From NCBI RefSeq assembly GCF_029714325.1, contig NZ_CP121666.1:9162501-9226500 (forward strand): 64,000 bases of DNA, in the 5' to 3' direction. The notes under the pieces were generated by a model. That model saw only the letters and a list, made by a program, of their open reading frames with translations. It made no database searches and was not told the DNA's origin. A program made the position numbers and the translations under genes. Source of the stretch: Bradyrhizobium sp. CB1717 (GTDB taxonomy: Bacteria; Pseudomonadota; Alphaproteobacteria; Rhizobiales; Xanthobacteraceae). Below are positions 42,604 to 51,376 of this stretch, piece by piece. Within the stretch, counting starts at the first letter, position 1; every line of letters begins with the position of its first letter.

Positions 42604-43865
42604 CGGCGTGCTCCTTCCGGGCCGGAAAACAGTGCGCGACGTACGCGCGGCGGCACGAAGTCATCGTCCTTGGACGCGGCGAAGATGATCTCGGAGGAGT
42701 AGGAGACCAGCCGGGCGCATTTCAGATAGGCGCTCTGATAGACCGGGAAGACCAGCGCGGCCCCGAGATCGAGGACACGCGGCGCGCGCTTGAACAGGGC
42801 GAAGGCGAGGCCGAGGTTGAAGAAAGAAATCCACGTCAGCAGGACGTAGATCGCGGCGAGAAGCCAGAAGGCGTCGGTGCCCAGCAAGGCCAGGAGATAG
42901 ACGAGGTAGAATGGAAAACTGAGCGTGGGAATCAGGTCGAACAGGATGAAATCCAGCCTCTGCAGCGTATCGGGCAGCCGCTCGAAGCGATGGAAGAACC
43001 GCAATTCGCCGTACATGATGAGGCGGATTCGCAAGGCGTCGCGATCCCAGCGCGCGCGCTGGCGCAGCAGACCGAGGCCGCTCACAGGTCCTGCCGTTTC
43101 GACCCAGGCTTCGGGCACGAAACGAACGAGATAACCCAGCCGGCGCAGCCGCAGGCTGAACTCCAGATCCTCGCCCGGACCAACGTCAAGCCCGCCATGT
43201 CGCATGAAGACATCGCGACGGTACATGGAGCAGGCGCCGGACAGGCAGGCGATCGCATCGACGGTGTCGAGAATGGTCCTGCCGGCGCTGATCGACATCA
43301 AATATTCGATGCTTTGCAGCCGCGTCCAGATCGAACCTGTTTCATTGCTGATCGCGATATTGCAGCTCGCGCCCGCGACGCGCGGATCCGTGAATGCGGA
43401 TGCGAGCCCGGCGACGGCCGCCGGTTCGAACATCGTGTCGGCATCCACCGTCAGCAGCAGCTCGCCGCTGGCGAACCGCGCGGCGGCGTTGATCGCGGCA
43501 CTTCGGCCGCAGCGCGTGCCGTGGCAGATGACCATATCCACCAGCCCCGCCGCGCGTGCCTGCTCGGCAATTGCGCGCGTGTCGTCGGTGGAGCCATCAT
43601 CGACGACGATGATCTCGAGCGGCGCCAGGGTCTGCCGGCGCAGCGCTTCGATCGAACGAAGCAGCCCGGGACCACCGTTGAAAGCGGGCACAATCACGCT
43701 GACCGATGCGCGGATCGGCGTTTCGCGTTGAGACAGCGCGCCGGTCAGGCCGAGCAGGGAGAGCGACAGCAGCGAAAACGTATAGCGGGGAATATCTAAG
43801 ATAATGACCGCGAGCGCGAGCTGAATCCAGCTCATATCGGCGATCAACTGCAATGCCTCGAGCAT
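42600..43865 (-). CDS. Processive membrane glycosyltransferase family 2
   Basis: A 421-residue GT2 with TM helices at the N-terminus (about 13-42) and three or more near 285-375. The catalytic set is complete for a processive beta-glycan synthase: VVDDGS (89-92), TVDADTMF (DxD, 141-143), GPGEDLEFS (232-233) and QRARW (QxxRW, 269-273). This resembles cellulose, hyaluronan or Alg8-type synthases, which couple synthesis to export. GGGGAGGG upstream supports the ATG. It heads an operon with an HlyD-like protein and a zinc-ribbon protein. Polymer identity unknown. No PilZ-domain partner is found here. Confidence 0.9.
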   Translation of the reverse strand: MLEALQLIADMSWIQLALAVIILDIPRYTFSLLSLSLLGLTGALSQRETPIRASVSVIVPAFNGGPGLLRSIEALRRQTLAPLEIIVVDDGSTDDTRAIAEQARAAGLVDMVICHGTRCGRSAAINAAARFASGELLLTVDADTMFEPAAVAGLASAFTDPRVAGASCNIAISNETGSIWTRLQSIEYLMSISAGRTILDTVDAIACLSGACSMYRRDVFMRHGGLDVGPGEDLEFSLRLRRLGYLVRFVPEAWVETAGPVSGLGLLRQRARWDRDALRIRLIMYGELRFFHRFERLPDTLQRLDFILFDLIPTLSFPFYLVYLLALLGTDAFWLLAAIYVLLTWISFFNLGLAFALFKRAPRVLDLGAALVFPVYQSAYLKCARLVSYSSEIIFAASKDDDFVPPRVRRALFSGPEGARR

Positions 43866-44206
43866 GCTGACCTACCCTCCCCGGATAGCGAGCCGTGCCA
43901 GATCCGCACCTGGACGAAAAGAAGCCAGCGACTCGCACGAGACCGAGGAAATATCGGTGGACCGGCCCAGCTTCGTCTGCGTCAATTCCGAAGCCCCGAC
44001 CGTCAACTCGGAGTTTAGCATATCCCTTTGCGGCAACCGGGCGAAGGGCTTTGCGAAGCGCGATCGCGCGGGAACCCGATCGGTTCGAATTCGCGGCAAA
44101 TCTGTAGGGATACGAAATCGGCCGCGGAGGCTTTGAGGCGAGCAACGCGCGGGCGGTCGAGTATCCGAGGCGCCCCCCGTCGAGGCCGAACGCCTCAATT
44201 CAAATG
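43866..44206. other. Leader region between micro-ORF copy 2 and the GT2 gene
   Basis: No convincing gene in these 341 bases; short open frames are weak and without ribosome sites. The stretch is AT-richer near 44000-44030 (GGAGTTTAGCATATCCC), which may hold the GT2 promoter on the minus strand. No palindromic repeats of the families seen elsewhere. Confidence 0.5.
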
Positions 44207-44275
44207 TCAGATGGCCGCATTGAGCACGCCGGCAAACGCGACCACGGCGACGACGGACATGGGCAGCTGAAGCAT
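44207..44275 (-). CDS. 22-residue hydrophobic micro-ORF, copy 2
   Basis: Encodes MLQLPMSVVAVVAFAGVLNAAI (blocks MLQLPMSVVAV and VAFAGVLNAAI). GAGG seven bases upstream of the ATG forms a plausible ribosome site. It lies upstream of the GT2 gene on the same strand; the other copy ends the same operon. DNA similarity with copy 1 continues past the stop (TTTGAATTGAGGCGTT), so the repeat is about 90-100 bases. A membrane microprotein or leader peptide is possible; expression is unproven. Confidence 0.5.
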   Translation of the reverse strand: MLQLPMSVVAVVAFAGVLNAAI

Positions 44276-44318
44276 CCATCACCTCGCGCTTCGCTTTGCG
44301 CGATTGTATCATCATGGC

Positions 44319-45419
44319 ATGAGCGATTCCGACACGGTGACGGGCGACGCCTCGCCCGTGCGCAAGATCATCCATATCGACATGGATGCTTTCTATGCGT
44401 CCGTGGAACAGCGTGACAATCCGGAGCTCCGCGGCAAGCCGGTCGCGGTCGGAGGCTCCGCCGAACGCGGCGTCGTTGCGGCCGCGAGCTATGAGGCGCG
44501 CAAGTTCGGCGTTCGCTCGGCGATGCCGTCGGTCACTGCGAAGCGGCAATGCCCCGACCTGATCTTCGTCAAGCCGCGCTTCGAGGTCTACAAGGCGATC
44601 TCCAGGCAAATCCGCGAGATCTTTGCCGAGCACACGCCTGTCATCGAGCCGTTGTCGCTCGACGAGGCCTATCTCGACGTGACCGAAAACCTGCAAGGCA
44701 TCCCGCTGGCACGGGACGTCGCACGGCGAATCCGCGAGAAGATCAAATCCGAGACGGGCCTCAATGCCTCGGCCGGCATCTCCTACAACAAGTTTCTGGC
44801 AAAACTCGCCTCCGATCATCGCAAGCCCAACGGCCAGTTCGTGATCTCGCCGGAGATGGGACCTGCCTTCGTCGAGACGCTGCCCGTCGGCAAGTTCCAC
44901 GGCATCGGTCCGGCGACGGCTGCGAAGATGAACGCACTCGGCCTGTTCACCGGCCTCGACATCCGCAACCAGACGCTGGAGTTCATGAACGCGAATTTCG
45001 GCAAGTCGGGTGCGTATTACTACTGGATCTCGCGCGGCGTCGACGAGCGTCCGGTCCGGGCCAACCGGATCCGCAAGTCGATCGGCGCAGAGACCACGTT
45101 CTCGATCGACCTCGACGCCTTCGACGCGCTGGCGGCCGAGCTCAAGCCTCTCGTCGACAAGGTCTGGCGCCATTGCGAGGCGACCGGCAACCGCGGCCGC
45201 ACCGTCACCCTGAAGATCAAGTTCGCCGACTTCGAGATCATCACGCGGAGCAGGTCCGTCGCCGCGGCGATTGCAGGCCGGGACGAGCTGGAGCGGCTGG
45301 CCTGCGGCCTGCTCGAAATCGAAATGCCCCTGCCCAAGCGCGTCAGGCTGCTGGGCGTGTCGCTATCCTCCCTCCAGGACGGGAACGATGCGGAGCCGCA
45401 GCTGACTCTGGGCATCTGA
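44319..45419 (+). CDS. dinB: DNA polymerase IV (Y family)
   Basis: A 366-residue Y-family polymerase. Motifs are IIHIDMDAFYASVEQRDNPELRGKPVAVGG (first catalytic Asp), the AASYEARKFGVRSAMP finger, PLSLDEAYLDVT (catalytic Asp-Glu pair), ASAGISYNKFLAKLASDHRKPNGQ and the LPVGKFHGIGPATAAKM thumb. The little-finger domain is complete. The length is normal for DinB without extension. The start ATG 44319 (MSDSDTV) is chosen over 44304, which adds five residues. It is divergent from micro-ORF copy 2. The C-terminal beta-clamp motif may be QLTLGI. Translesion synthesis role is from the family. Confidence 0.95.
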   Translation: MSDSDTVTGDASPVRKIIHIDMDAFYASVEQRDNPELRGKPVAVGGSAERGVVAAASYEARKFGVRSAMPSVTAKRQCPDLIFVKPRFEVYKAISRQIREIFAEHTPVIEPLSLDEAYLDVTENLQGIPLARDVARRIREKIKSETGLNASAGISYNKFLAKLASDHRKPNGQFVISPEMGPAFVETLPVGKFHGIGPATAAKMNALGLFTGLDIRNQTLEFMNANFGKSGAYYYWISRGVDERPVRANRIRKSIGAETTFSIDLDAFDALAAELKPLVDKVWRHCEATGNRGRTVTLKIKFADFEIITRSRSVAAAIAGRDELERLACGLLEIEMPLPKRVRLLGVSLSSLQDGNDAEPQLTLGI

Positions 45420-45523
45420 ACCGGGCTCGGCCGGCCCTCGGCAAACGCGACATCTTTATCCGCGACGCGGCGGCCGACCTGTCGTAGAGACACCGGATAT
45501 GCCTTTTTGCCATTGATGCCGGA

Positions 45524-46936
45524 ATGCTCGCCTTATTGATACGCCTGGGACTGCGCTTCGAAGACCGGATCGAGGAGCGGCGGTTTGTCGACCAATACGT
45601 CCGCGGCAGCCTCGGGTGGACGCAGATTGCGATGCTGCTCGGCGCCGCCACCTATGCCGGCTACACGCTATGGGATTGGGTGCTCTACCCCGAGGTGGTC
45701 CCGACCACGCTGGCCATCCGCGGCGGCACGGCGGTCTTTATTCTGCTGCCGCTGACCGCGCTGTTGTCGCGGCGGTGGATGAAGCCTTGGGCGGAGACGA
45801 TCTTCCTCGTCTATTGCGTCATTCCCGGCTGCATCCTGCCCAGCATCTACCTCGTCCTTCCGTCGGGCTTCACCTTTGCCGCGCCCGGCATGATGATGAT
45901 CATCCTGTTCGTCTCGACCATGCTGCCGCTGCGGATCGGCTCGCTGGCGATCTTCTGCCTGCTGTCCTGGGTGGCGCTGATCGTCGCCGAGACGTTCGCG
46001 CCGACGCTGCCGATGGGCTTGCGCTTCATCAATCACTCCCTGGTCGGAAACGCTTATGCGCTGTCGCTCTACGCCGTCGCGGCACGCGAGTACCGGGCAC
46101 GAAAGCAGTTCCGGACGTCCGAGGCGCTGCAGCGGGAAAAAGAACGCTCGGAGAAATCGCTGCGCGATCTGCGAGCAACCCAGGAGCACCTCGTGCAGGC
46201 AGAAAAGCTCGCCTCCCTCGGTCAATTGGTGGCAGGCGTCGCCCACGAGGTCAGCACCCCGCTCGGCCTGGCGCTGACGACCTCGACCACCATGCAGACG
46301 GACCTGCAGGCCATGGCGGACGCGTTGGGTGGAACGTCGGTGCGGCGATCCGATCTCACGAAGGGAATCGACCGGCTCAGGCAGGGGCTCAACCTGACCT
46401 TCGATAATCTGCACCGCGCATCGGAAATGGTGCACAGCTTCAGGCAGGTCGCCGTCAACCAGGCCGACGAGGACCGGCGCACATTCGAGCTCAGGGATTG
46501 GCTGTCGGAGTTGGTGTCCAGGCTCGGGCCGCTGCTGTCGCACCATGCTCTAGCGGTCGATGTCCGGTGCCCGGCGGGAATCAGGCTCAACAGCTATCCT
46601 GGTGCACTGGCGCAGGTGATCAGCAATCTCGCGCTCAATACGGCGGGGCACGCCTATCCCGACAAGAGGGGCGGCAGGTTTGCGATCACGGTCAGCCAGC
46701 CCGAGCCGAAATCGGTCCGCCTCGTCTGTACCGATGACGGCGTCGGGATCCCCGACGAATTGCAGGCGCACATCTTCGATCCGTTCGTCACGACGGGGCG
46801 CGAGCGGGGCAATGCCGGCCTCGGCCTGCACATCGCGTTCAACCTGGTGGCGTCATCGCTCAACGGGCGCCTGCGGCTCGAGAGCAAGACCGGTCCGGGC
46901 ACCCAGATCACGATCGAGATCCCGGTCGAGGCGTGA
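45524..46936 (+). CDS. Membrane sensor histidine kinase
   Basis: A 470-residue kinase. About six hydrophobic segments lie between residues 30 and 190, forming a 7TMR-like or MASE-type membrane sensor. A coiled coil (EALQREKERSEKSLRDLRATQEHL) leads into the H-box VAHEVSTPLGLAL. The ATPase domain has ISNLALNTAGHAY (N-box), CTDDGVGIPDE, FDPFVTT and GNAGLGLHIAF. The H-box HExxTPLG with coiled coil resembles two-component kinases of the HEINTPLG group. No response regulator gene is adjacent, so it is an orphan. Ligand unknown. Confidence 0.88.
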   Translation: MLALLIRLGLRFEDRIEERRFVDQYVRGSLGWTQIAMLLGAATYAGYTLWDWVLYPEVVPTTLAIRGGTAVFILLPLTALLSRRWMKPWAETIFLVYCVIPGCILPSIYLVLPSGFTFAAPGMMMIILFVSTMLPLRIGSLAIFCLLSWVALIVAETFAPTLPMGLRFINHSLVGNAYALSLYAVAAREYRARKQFRTSEALQREKERSEKSLRDLRATQEHLVQAEKLASLGQLVAGVAHEVSTPLGLALTTSTTMQTDLQAMADALGGTSVRRSDLTKGIDRLRQGLNLTFDNLHRASEMVHSFRQVAVNQADEDRRTFELRDWLSELVSRLGPLLSHHALAVDVRCPAGIRLNSYPGALAQVISNLALNTAGHAYPDKRGGRFAITVSQPEPKSVRLVCTDDGVGIPDELQAHIFDPFVTTGRERGNAGLGLHIAFNLVASSLNGRLRLESKTGPGTQITIEIPVEA

Positions 46937-46992
46937 CGGTGACGGGATGTTCGAGCCCGTCACCGACGAAAGCGCCGGCCCTGGCGGACCGC

Positions 46993-47286
46993 TCAATGCC
47001 TCATCTGCTCGAACACTACGATCACGCCGGTCGGCTCGGGCTCGTGCGCCATCAGGCGCGTGAGGTCCGAATCGCTCCAGTCGGCGAGACTGACGACCTC
47101 GCCGCTCTGACGATCTGCTCCGAGTGACGGGGTGGGTTCGAGCACCTTGAGGCCCATCTCGTCGACGAAGAAAGTGTGCTCGCCGAACATGCTGTTGAGC
47201 TGAGGCATGGCGGGATGTTCGTCGGGCAGCACCTGGGCGCCGAGTTGATGAACGGTCTGCTTCACCTGTTCGGATGTTAGCTTCAT
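46993..47286 (-). CDS. Conserved hypothetical protein
   Basis: A 97-residue acidic soluble protein starting MKLTSEQVKQTVHQLGAQVLP and containing LNSMFGEHTFFVDEMGLKVLEP and GVIVVFEQMRH. I do not recognise a family. GGAGCAGCGC upstream of the ATG supports the start; the frame extends eleven codons further to 47319. It is convergent with the histidine kinase gene, 56 bases away. No signal peptide, metal site or membrane helix is evident. Confidence 0.68.
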   Translation of the reverse strand: MKLTSEQVKQTVHQLGAQVLPDEHPAMPQLNSMFGEHTFFVDEMGLKVLEPTPSLGADRQSGEVVSLADWSDSDLTRLMAHEPEPTGVIVVFEQMRH

Positions 47287-47491
47287 GCGCTGCTCCGTTG
47301 CTGTCCTGTCCGGTTTCATCGGCTTGGGCCAGAGCGGGCGTTCCCTGCGCCTGTGCCGCCTGGCTCAGACTTCCGAACGGGTGCTGCGCACAAATGTTCC
47401 AGTGAAATGCATTTCGTGATCGCGCGTTGCATCTGCCGCGCTGGCGGCACGAGATCGCCACACGATGCACACGATCCGGCGGCGGACCGCG

Positions 47492-47785
47492 CTAATCGGC
47501 GGCTTCGACGATCCGGATGTCGCGATCGGCACCGTCGCCGAGCAGGTCGTGCGCGGCCTGATAGGCCGGGCTTGCATAGGCTGCCTTGGCCTGCTCGACA
47601 CTGTCGAACTCGATGAGAACGACGCGTTCCATCTGGCCGAGCTCGAAGGCCGCCGCCGGCACGCCGCGCGCGAGTACCCGGCCTCCCGCCGCCTCGATCG
47701 CCGGCCGCGACAGCTTGGCGTAGGCCGCCATCGCGTCGGGATTCTTGATCGCGCGGTAGGTGGCAACCCAATAGGCTTTGGCCAT
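47492..47785 (-). CDS. DUF1330 family protein
   Basis: A 97-residue protein of the DUF1330 ferredoxin-like fold. The pattern is AYWVATYRAIKNPDAMAAYAKLSRPAIEAAGGRVLARG, then RVVLIEFDSVEQAKAAYASPAYQAAHDLL. The length is typical. Members form small dimers; biochemical role is unknown. It follows the 3-methyladenine glycosylase gene on the same strand after 28 bases and may be co-transcribed with it. Confidence 0.9.
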   Translation of the reverse strand: MAKAYWVATYRAIKNPDAMAAYAKLSRPAIEAAGGRVLARGVPAAAFELGQMERVVLIEFDSVEQAKAAYASPAYQAAHDLLGDGADRDIRIVEAAD

Positions 47786-47813
47786 TTTGCTATTTCTCCG
47801 AGATTTTCGTGAC

Positions 47814-48503
47814 CTAATGCTCGCTGCGGTTCTCGCCGACCGACAGCGCGCAGATGCGTGACAGATATGTGTAGGGCAGTCCGGTCTCCTCGGCCCAGGC
47901 GTTGAACTGCGCCTGCACCTTTGCGAGATCGCCCTTCGATTTCACCTCCTCGGCGATGTCGAGGCCGGCATCGCGCAGGCATGCGACGACGTCCTTGGAG
48001 GTGACGAAACCGTCCCAGCCGACGAAGCGCAGCAGCATCTGGCCGGTATTGCCGCCCAACCGGCTGCCGCGCTTGGTGAGCAGGTCGAGCAGGCCGACCT
48101 CGTTCGACGGCGGCCACTTCGCCAGAAACTTGCCGAAGCTGCCGTGCTCCTTCGCGATCTCCTGCACGAAGGCGGCATTGTCGCGCACCGACATGATCTT
48201 GGCGCCGTTGCGCACGATGCGCGCATCGCGCAGCAGGCCTTCCCAATAGTCCTCGGGCTGGAAGCTGAGCTTGGCCGGCTGGAAATGCAGGAAGGCAGCT
48301 TCGAAGCCGTCCCATTTCGAATCGATCACGCTCCAGGCAAAGCCGGCGCAAAACACCCGCTTGGTCATCTCGGCGAGGATGCGGTCGTCGCCGAGCCTCG
48401 CCAGCCCCTTCAGGTCGGGCTTGTCAGGCATCAGCTTGTCGAGCGCCTTGGGCCCGCCCTTGCGCTTCTCGGCGCGGGCACGAATGGTCTTGAAGGAGGT
48501 CAT
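47814..48503 (-). CDS. DNA-3-methyladenine glycosylase I family protein
   Basis: A 229-residue helix-hairpin-helix-type glycosylase of the Tag/adenine-glycosylase I group. Supporting blocks are MTKRVFCAGFAWSVIDSKWDGFEAAFLHFQP and IVRNGAKIMSVRDNAAFVQEIAKEHGSFGKFLAKWP, followed by SRLGGNTGQMLLRFVGWDGFVTSKDVVACL. It would excise 3-methyladenine in base-excision repair. GGAGG just before the ATG at 48503 fixes the start; the longer frame to 48632 is less likely. The CysHis zinc site of classical Tag is not obvious, so it may be a divergent subfamily. Confidence 0.85.
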   Translation of the reverse strand: MTSFKTIRARAEKRKGGPKALDKLMPDKPDLKGLARLGDDRILAEMTKRVFCAGFAWSVIDSKWDGFEAAFLHFQPAKLSFQPEDYWEGLLRDARIVRNGAKIMSVRDNAAFVQEIAKEHGSFGKFLAKWPPSNEVGLLDLLTKRGSRLGGNTGQMLLRFVGWDGFVTSKDVVACLRDAGLDIAEEVKSKGDLAKVQAQFNAWAEETGLPYTYLSRICALSVGENRSEH

Positions 48504-48782
48504 GTGGACACGGGGTGTTGAGGGCAGGCCACGACACCAGAATTCGGCGATCCGGTCCAGCCCCGGGATGTCGGGCGGCACCGGCGCGCCAGGAGCATAT
48601 TGCGGGCTTGCCGACGAGACCGTCGGCGACATTCTGTTGATTCCACTTCAACGTTGTTATTTTATATCGCTCTCGGCCTCCGCGCACGAGCCCCGCCCCA
48701 CGCTTCGATTGTTTCGTTGTCCAGACCAACTGAATTGTAAGCGGCCCCGCCCCACCGCTCAGATCCGAGAGCCTCTCCTACG

Positions 48783-50174
48783 ATGTCCTTCGTTTCCGTG
48801 GCGTTCCTTTGCCTGGTCCCCGCGTCGTTCCTGCTCTATCATGCCACTTCGAGGCTGGCGGTTCAGAATCTGATCATCCTGGCCGCGAGCTACGTATTTT
48901 ACGGCTGGTGGGACTGGCGCTTTCTGCCTCTGCTTGTCGGAATTTCCATCGTCAACTATGTCGCCGCGATCCTGATCGCGACTGCTCGGCAACCGGTCCG
49001 AAAGCTTCTGGTGTTCGTCGCCGTTGCAGCGGCAATGGTCGTTCTGGCGATATTCAAATACTTCAACTTCTTCGTCGATTCGTTCGGGGCGATCGTTCAC
49101 CGCGCGGGACTGAATCCGAACCTCCCGACATTGCGCATCGTCCTGCCGCTGGGCATTTCCTTCATCACGTTCCAGGGCATCGCCTATGTGGTCGACGTTT
49201 ATCGCGGCAAGCATGCCGCCGAGAAAAGCCTCGTCAAGTTCCTCGCCTTCAAGGCGTTCTTCCCGCAACTCGTGGCGGGGCCGATCGAAAGAGCCAGCAA
49301 CCTTCTCGATCAGTTCTCGGCGCCGCGACGCTTCACCTCCGATCACGCCGACCGCGCGCTCTGGCTATTGATCTACGGCTACGCCATGAAGGTCGTGGTG
49401 GCGGATAATCTCGCGCCCATCGTCGACACGCTCTTCATTCCACAGCAGCCCTTCGGCTGGTCGGTCGTGCTCGCCACGCTCGCATTCGGCATCCAGATCT
49501 ATGCCGACTTCAATGGATACAGCCTCATCGCCAAAGGCATCGCACTGCTCTTCGGCTTCGAGTTGATCTGGAATTTCCGCTATCCCTACTGGTCGGTCTC
49601 GATCAGCGAGTTCTGGCGTCGCTGGCACATCAGCCTCAGCACCTGGCTACGGGATTATTTGTACATCCCCCTTGGGGGCAACCGCGGCGGCGAGTTGATC
49701 ACGAACCGGAACTTGCTGCTGACCATGGCACTGGGAGGCCTTTGGCACGGCGCGTCGTGGACATTCGTTCTTTGGGGACTGCTCCACGGCGCAGCGCTTG
49801 GGATACGGCGCAAGTTCTCCGGCGGCGACGAGCCCGGCTCGAAAGCTGGTCGCGCGGCCGGCTGGGCTCTTACCATGCTGGTCGTATTCGTCGGCTGGTT
49901 CCTTTTTCGTGCGGCAGACTGGAATTTGCTGATAGGCATGCTCAGCGCACTCAAGAGATGGGAATGGGCACCGGTGCACGGCGCCGTCGTGCTCGCCATT
50001 CTGTCGTTGACCTGCCCGTTGATGCTGCTTGAGTGGCAACTCCAGTCACGCGGAGACTATTTCCTGCTGCGCTGGCCTGCTTGGATGAAGTATCCGCTGC
50101 TTGCGGTACTCGTGGCTGCGACGGCCGCGGCATCCGGGCACGTCAACGCAACCTTCATCTATTTCCAGTTCTAG
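48783..50174 (+). CDS. MBOAT family O-acyltransferase (AlgI-like)
   Basis: A 463-residue membrane protein with 10 or more hydrophobic segments. Hallmarks are VFYGWWDWRFLPLLVGIS, LPLGISFITFQGIAYVVDVYRG, FFPQLVAGPIERA, ISEFWRRWHISLSTWLRDYLYIPLGGNRGG and the catalytic His region LGGLWHGASWTFVLWGLLHG. AlgI-type proteins pass acetyl groups across the membrane for polysaccharide acetylation. The next gene starts three bases after the stop and encodes an SGNH-like partner, so the pair is a typical O-acetylation module. The target polymer is unknown; the GT2 product 5 kb away is one possibility. Confidence 0.93.
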   Translation: MSFVSVAFLCLVPASFLLYHATSRLAVQNLIILAASYVFYGWWDWRFLPLLVGISIVNYVAAILIATARQPVRKLLVFVAVAAAMVVLAIFKYFNFFVDSFGAIVHRAGLNPNLPTLRIVLPLGISFITFQGIAYVVDVYRGKHAAEKSLVKFLAFKAFFPQLVAGPIERASNLLDQFSAPRRFTSDHADRALWLLIYGYAMKVVVADNLAPIVDTLFIPQQPFGWSVVLATLAFGIQIYADFNGYSLIAKGIALLFGFELIWNFRYPYWSVSISEFWRRWHISLSTWLRDYLYIPLGGNRGGELITNRNLLLTMALGGLWHGASWTFVLWGLLHGAALGIRRKFSGGDEPGSKAGRAAGWALTMLVVFVGWFLFRAADWNLLIGMLSALKRWEWAPVHGAVVLAILSLTCPLMLLEWQLQSRGDYFLLRWPAWMKYPLLAVLVAATAAASGHVNATFIYFQF

Positions 50175-50177
50175 CCC

Positions 50178-51248
50178 ATGCCCCTGAAGCGCACGATCCA
50201 GGCGATTGCAAGCTGGCCGCTCATCGATGCCATTCGAATCGTCGCCCGCAAATTCGTTCCGGTTGCCGCATTGGCGGCACTCGTTCTCGGCGTCGCGCAT
50301 TACATCTACCAGCAGGGCAAGCATCAATGGTCTCACGGCGTCGAGACCTACATCGTCCTGGAACAGATCAGACGTGCGGAGCGGCTGCCTGCAGCGGATC
50401 TCGCGTTTCTCGGCGACAGCTCGTGCCTGATGGGAATCCACATTCCGACGCTGTTGCAGGCGTTCCCGGGATCCGATGTCGAGTCGTTTTGCACCATCGG
50501 ATTCGTCGGTCCGGACGGCTACGGCGCGATGCTCGACAAGATGATCGCCCGCGGACATCAGCCCAGGAAACTGGTTCTGGTGTTCAATCCGATTCAATAC
50601 GAGCGCGATCCAAGATGGAATGAATGGGCGAATTTCATCCGGACCGACCACTTCGAAGCTCCTTCCAGCCTGTCGTTTCCTGCCGGAGGCCTCGAGTACA
50701 TCCGACGGCTGATGGAGCGAGCGGTGTACAATCCGCTGCCCGGCGGTTACGCGGTCTACTACGGCGGCAAGGACCAGTTCATTTCAACGATCTGGCGCGA
50801 GCACGGCAGCGCGATCGATCCCAATCGGATGCTCGATATTCCATCGCTGGAGGCCTACAAGGCCACGCTGCCCGGGCACGTCTTCTTCAAACCCGATCCC
50901 AAGATCAAGCCGTTCGTGATGAATGCGGAGTTCGAGAAGGCGCTCGGCGCCTTGTCGAAGACGCTCTCGAAGTTCGACCGCTCGAAGGTCTATCTCGTCA
51001 TCACGCCGGTCAATTCCCTCTACGCCCAGGGTGGTCCACAAAGCTTTCATGTCGAGGCAGGTGAAAGGATTGCCGCCCTGCTCGGCATCGACAGATCCCA
51101 ATTTCTGAACACCCCGGATATGATGCTGGACATCATGTATGCCCATTACCCAGCACATCTCCATCGATGGAGCCGGATCATCTACACCGAGGAGCTTGCC
51201 AAGGCTCTGGCCGATCGCGGCGTCCTTGGCAGCGCCACAGACGACTGA
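50178..51248 (+). CDS. SGNH-like (AlgJ/AlgX-type) periplasmic O-acylation partner
   Basis: A 356-residue protein with one N-terminal TM helix (about 26-46, FVPVAALAALVLGVAHYIY). The extracytoplasmic part has the block I motif FLGDSSCLMGI, whose first Ser is the likely nucleophile, and a C-terminal MYAHYPAHLHRWSRI with candidate catalytic His. No clear family name can be given, but the position three bases behind an AlgI-like MBOAT gene and the GDSS motif point to the acetyltransferase or acetylesterase partner. It would transfer acyl groups delivered by the MBOAT to a surface polymer. Confidence 0.75.
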   Translation: MPLKRTIQAIASWPLIDAIRIVARKFVPVAALAALVLGVAHYIYQQGKHQWSHGVETYIVLEQIRRAERLPAADLAFLGDSSCLMGIHIPTLLQAFPGSDVESFCTIGFVGPDGYGAMLDKMIARGHQPRKLVLVFNPIQYERDPRWNEWANFIRTDHFEAPSSLSFPAGGLEYIRRLMERAVYNPLPGGYAVYYGGKDQFISTIWREHGSAIDPNRMLDIPSLEAYKATLPGHVFFKPDPKIKPFVMNAEFEKALGALSKTLSKFDRSKVYLVITPVNSLYAQGGPQSFHVEAGERIAALLGIDRSQFLNTPDMMLDIMYAHYPAHLHRWSRIIYTEELAKALADRGVLGSATDD

Positions 51249-51376
51249 TCGACGGCTTCGGCCCGAGCAGCTAACCGCGGTGCGGCAGTGTTGGTTTGTT
51301 TCTTGCTTCGGACGTTAGTCTTGGCAATATTCTCTTATTCGCAAGCCTTCGATTGCTCTGACCTGACGGATTTTCC

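Noticed and set aside
41198..44283. Composite transposon flanked by the 90-base direct repeats
   Set aside because: The repeats show no terminal inverted repeats or transposase, and the spacing is filled by an ordered operon. They are better explained as duplicated micro-ORFs.
46937..47491. Additional small genes around the 97-residue protein
   Set aside because: Open frames in the gap lack ribosome sites and biased codon use.
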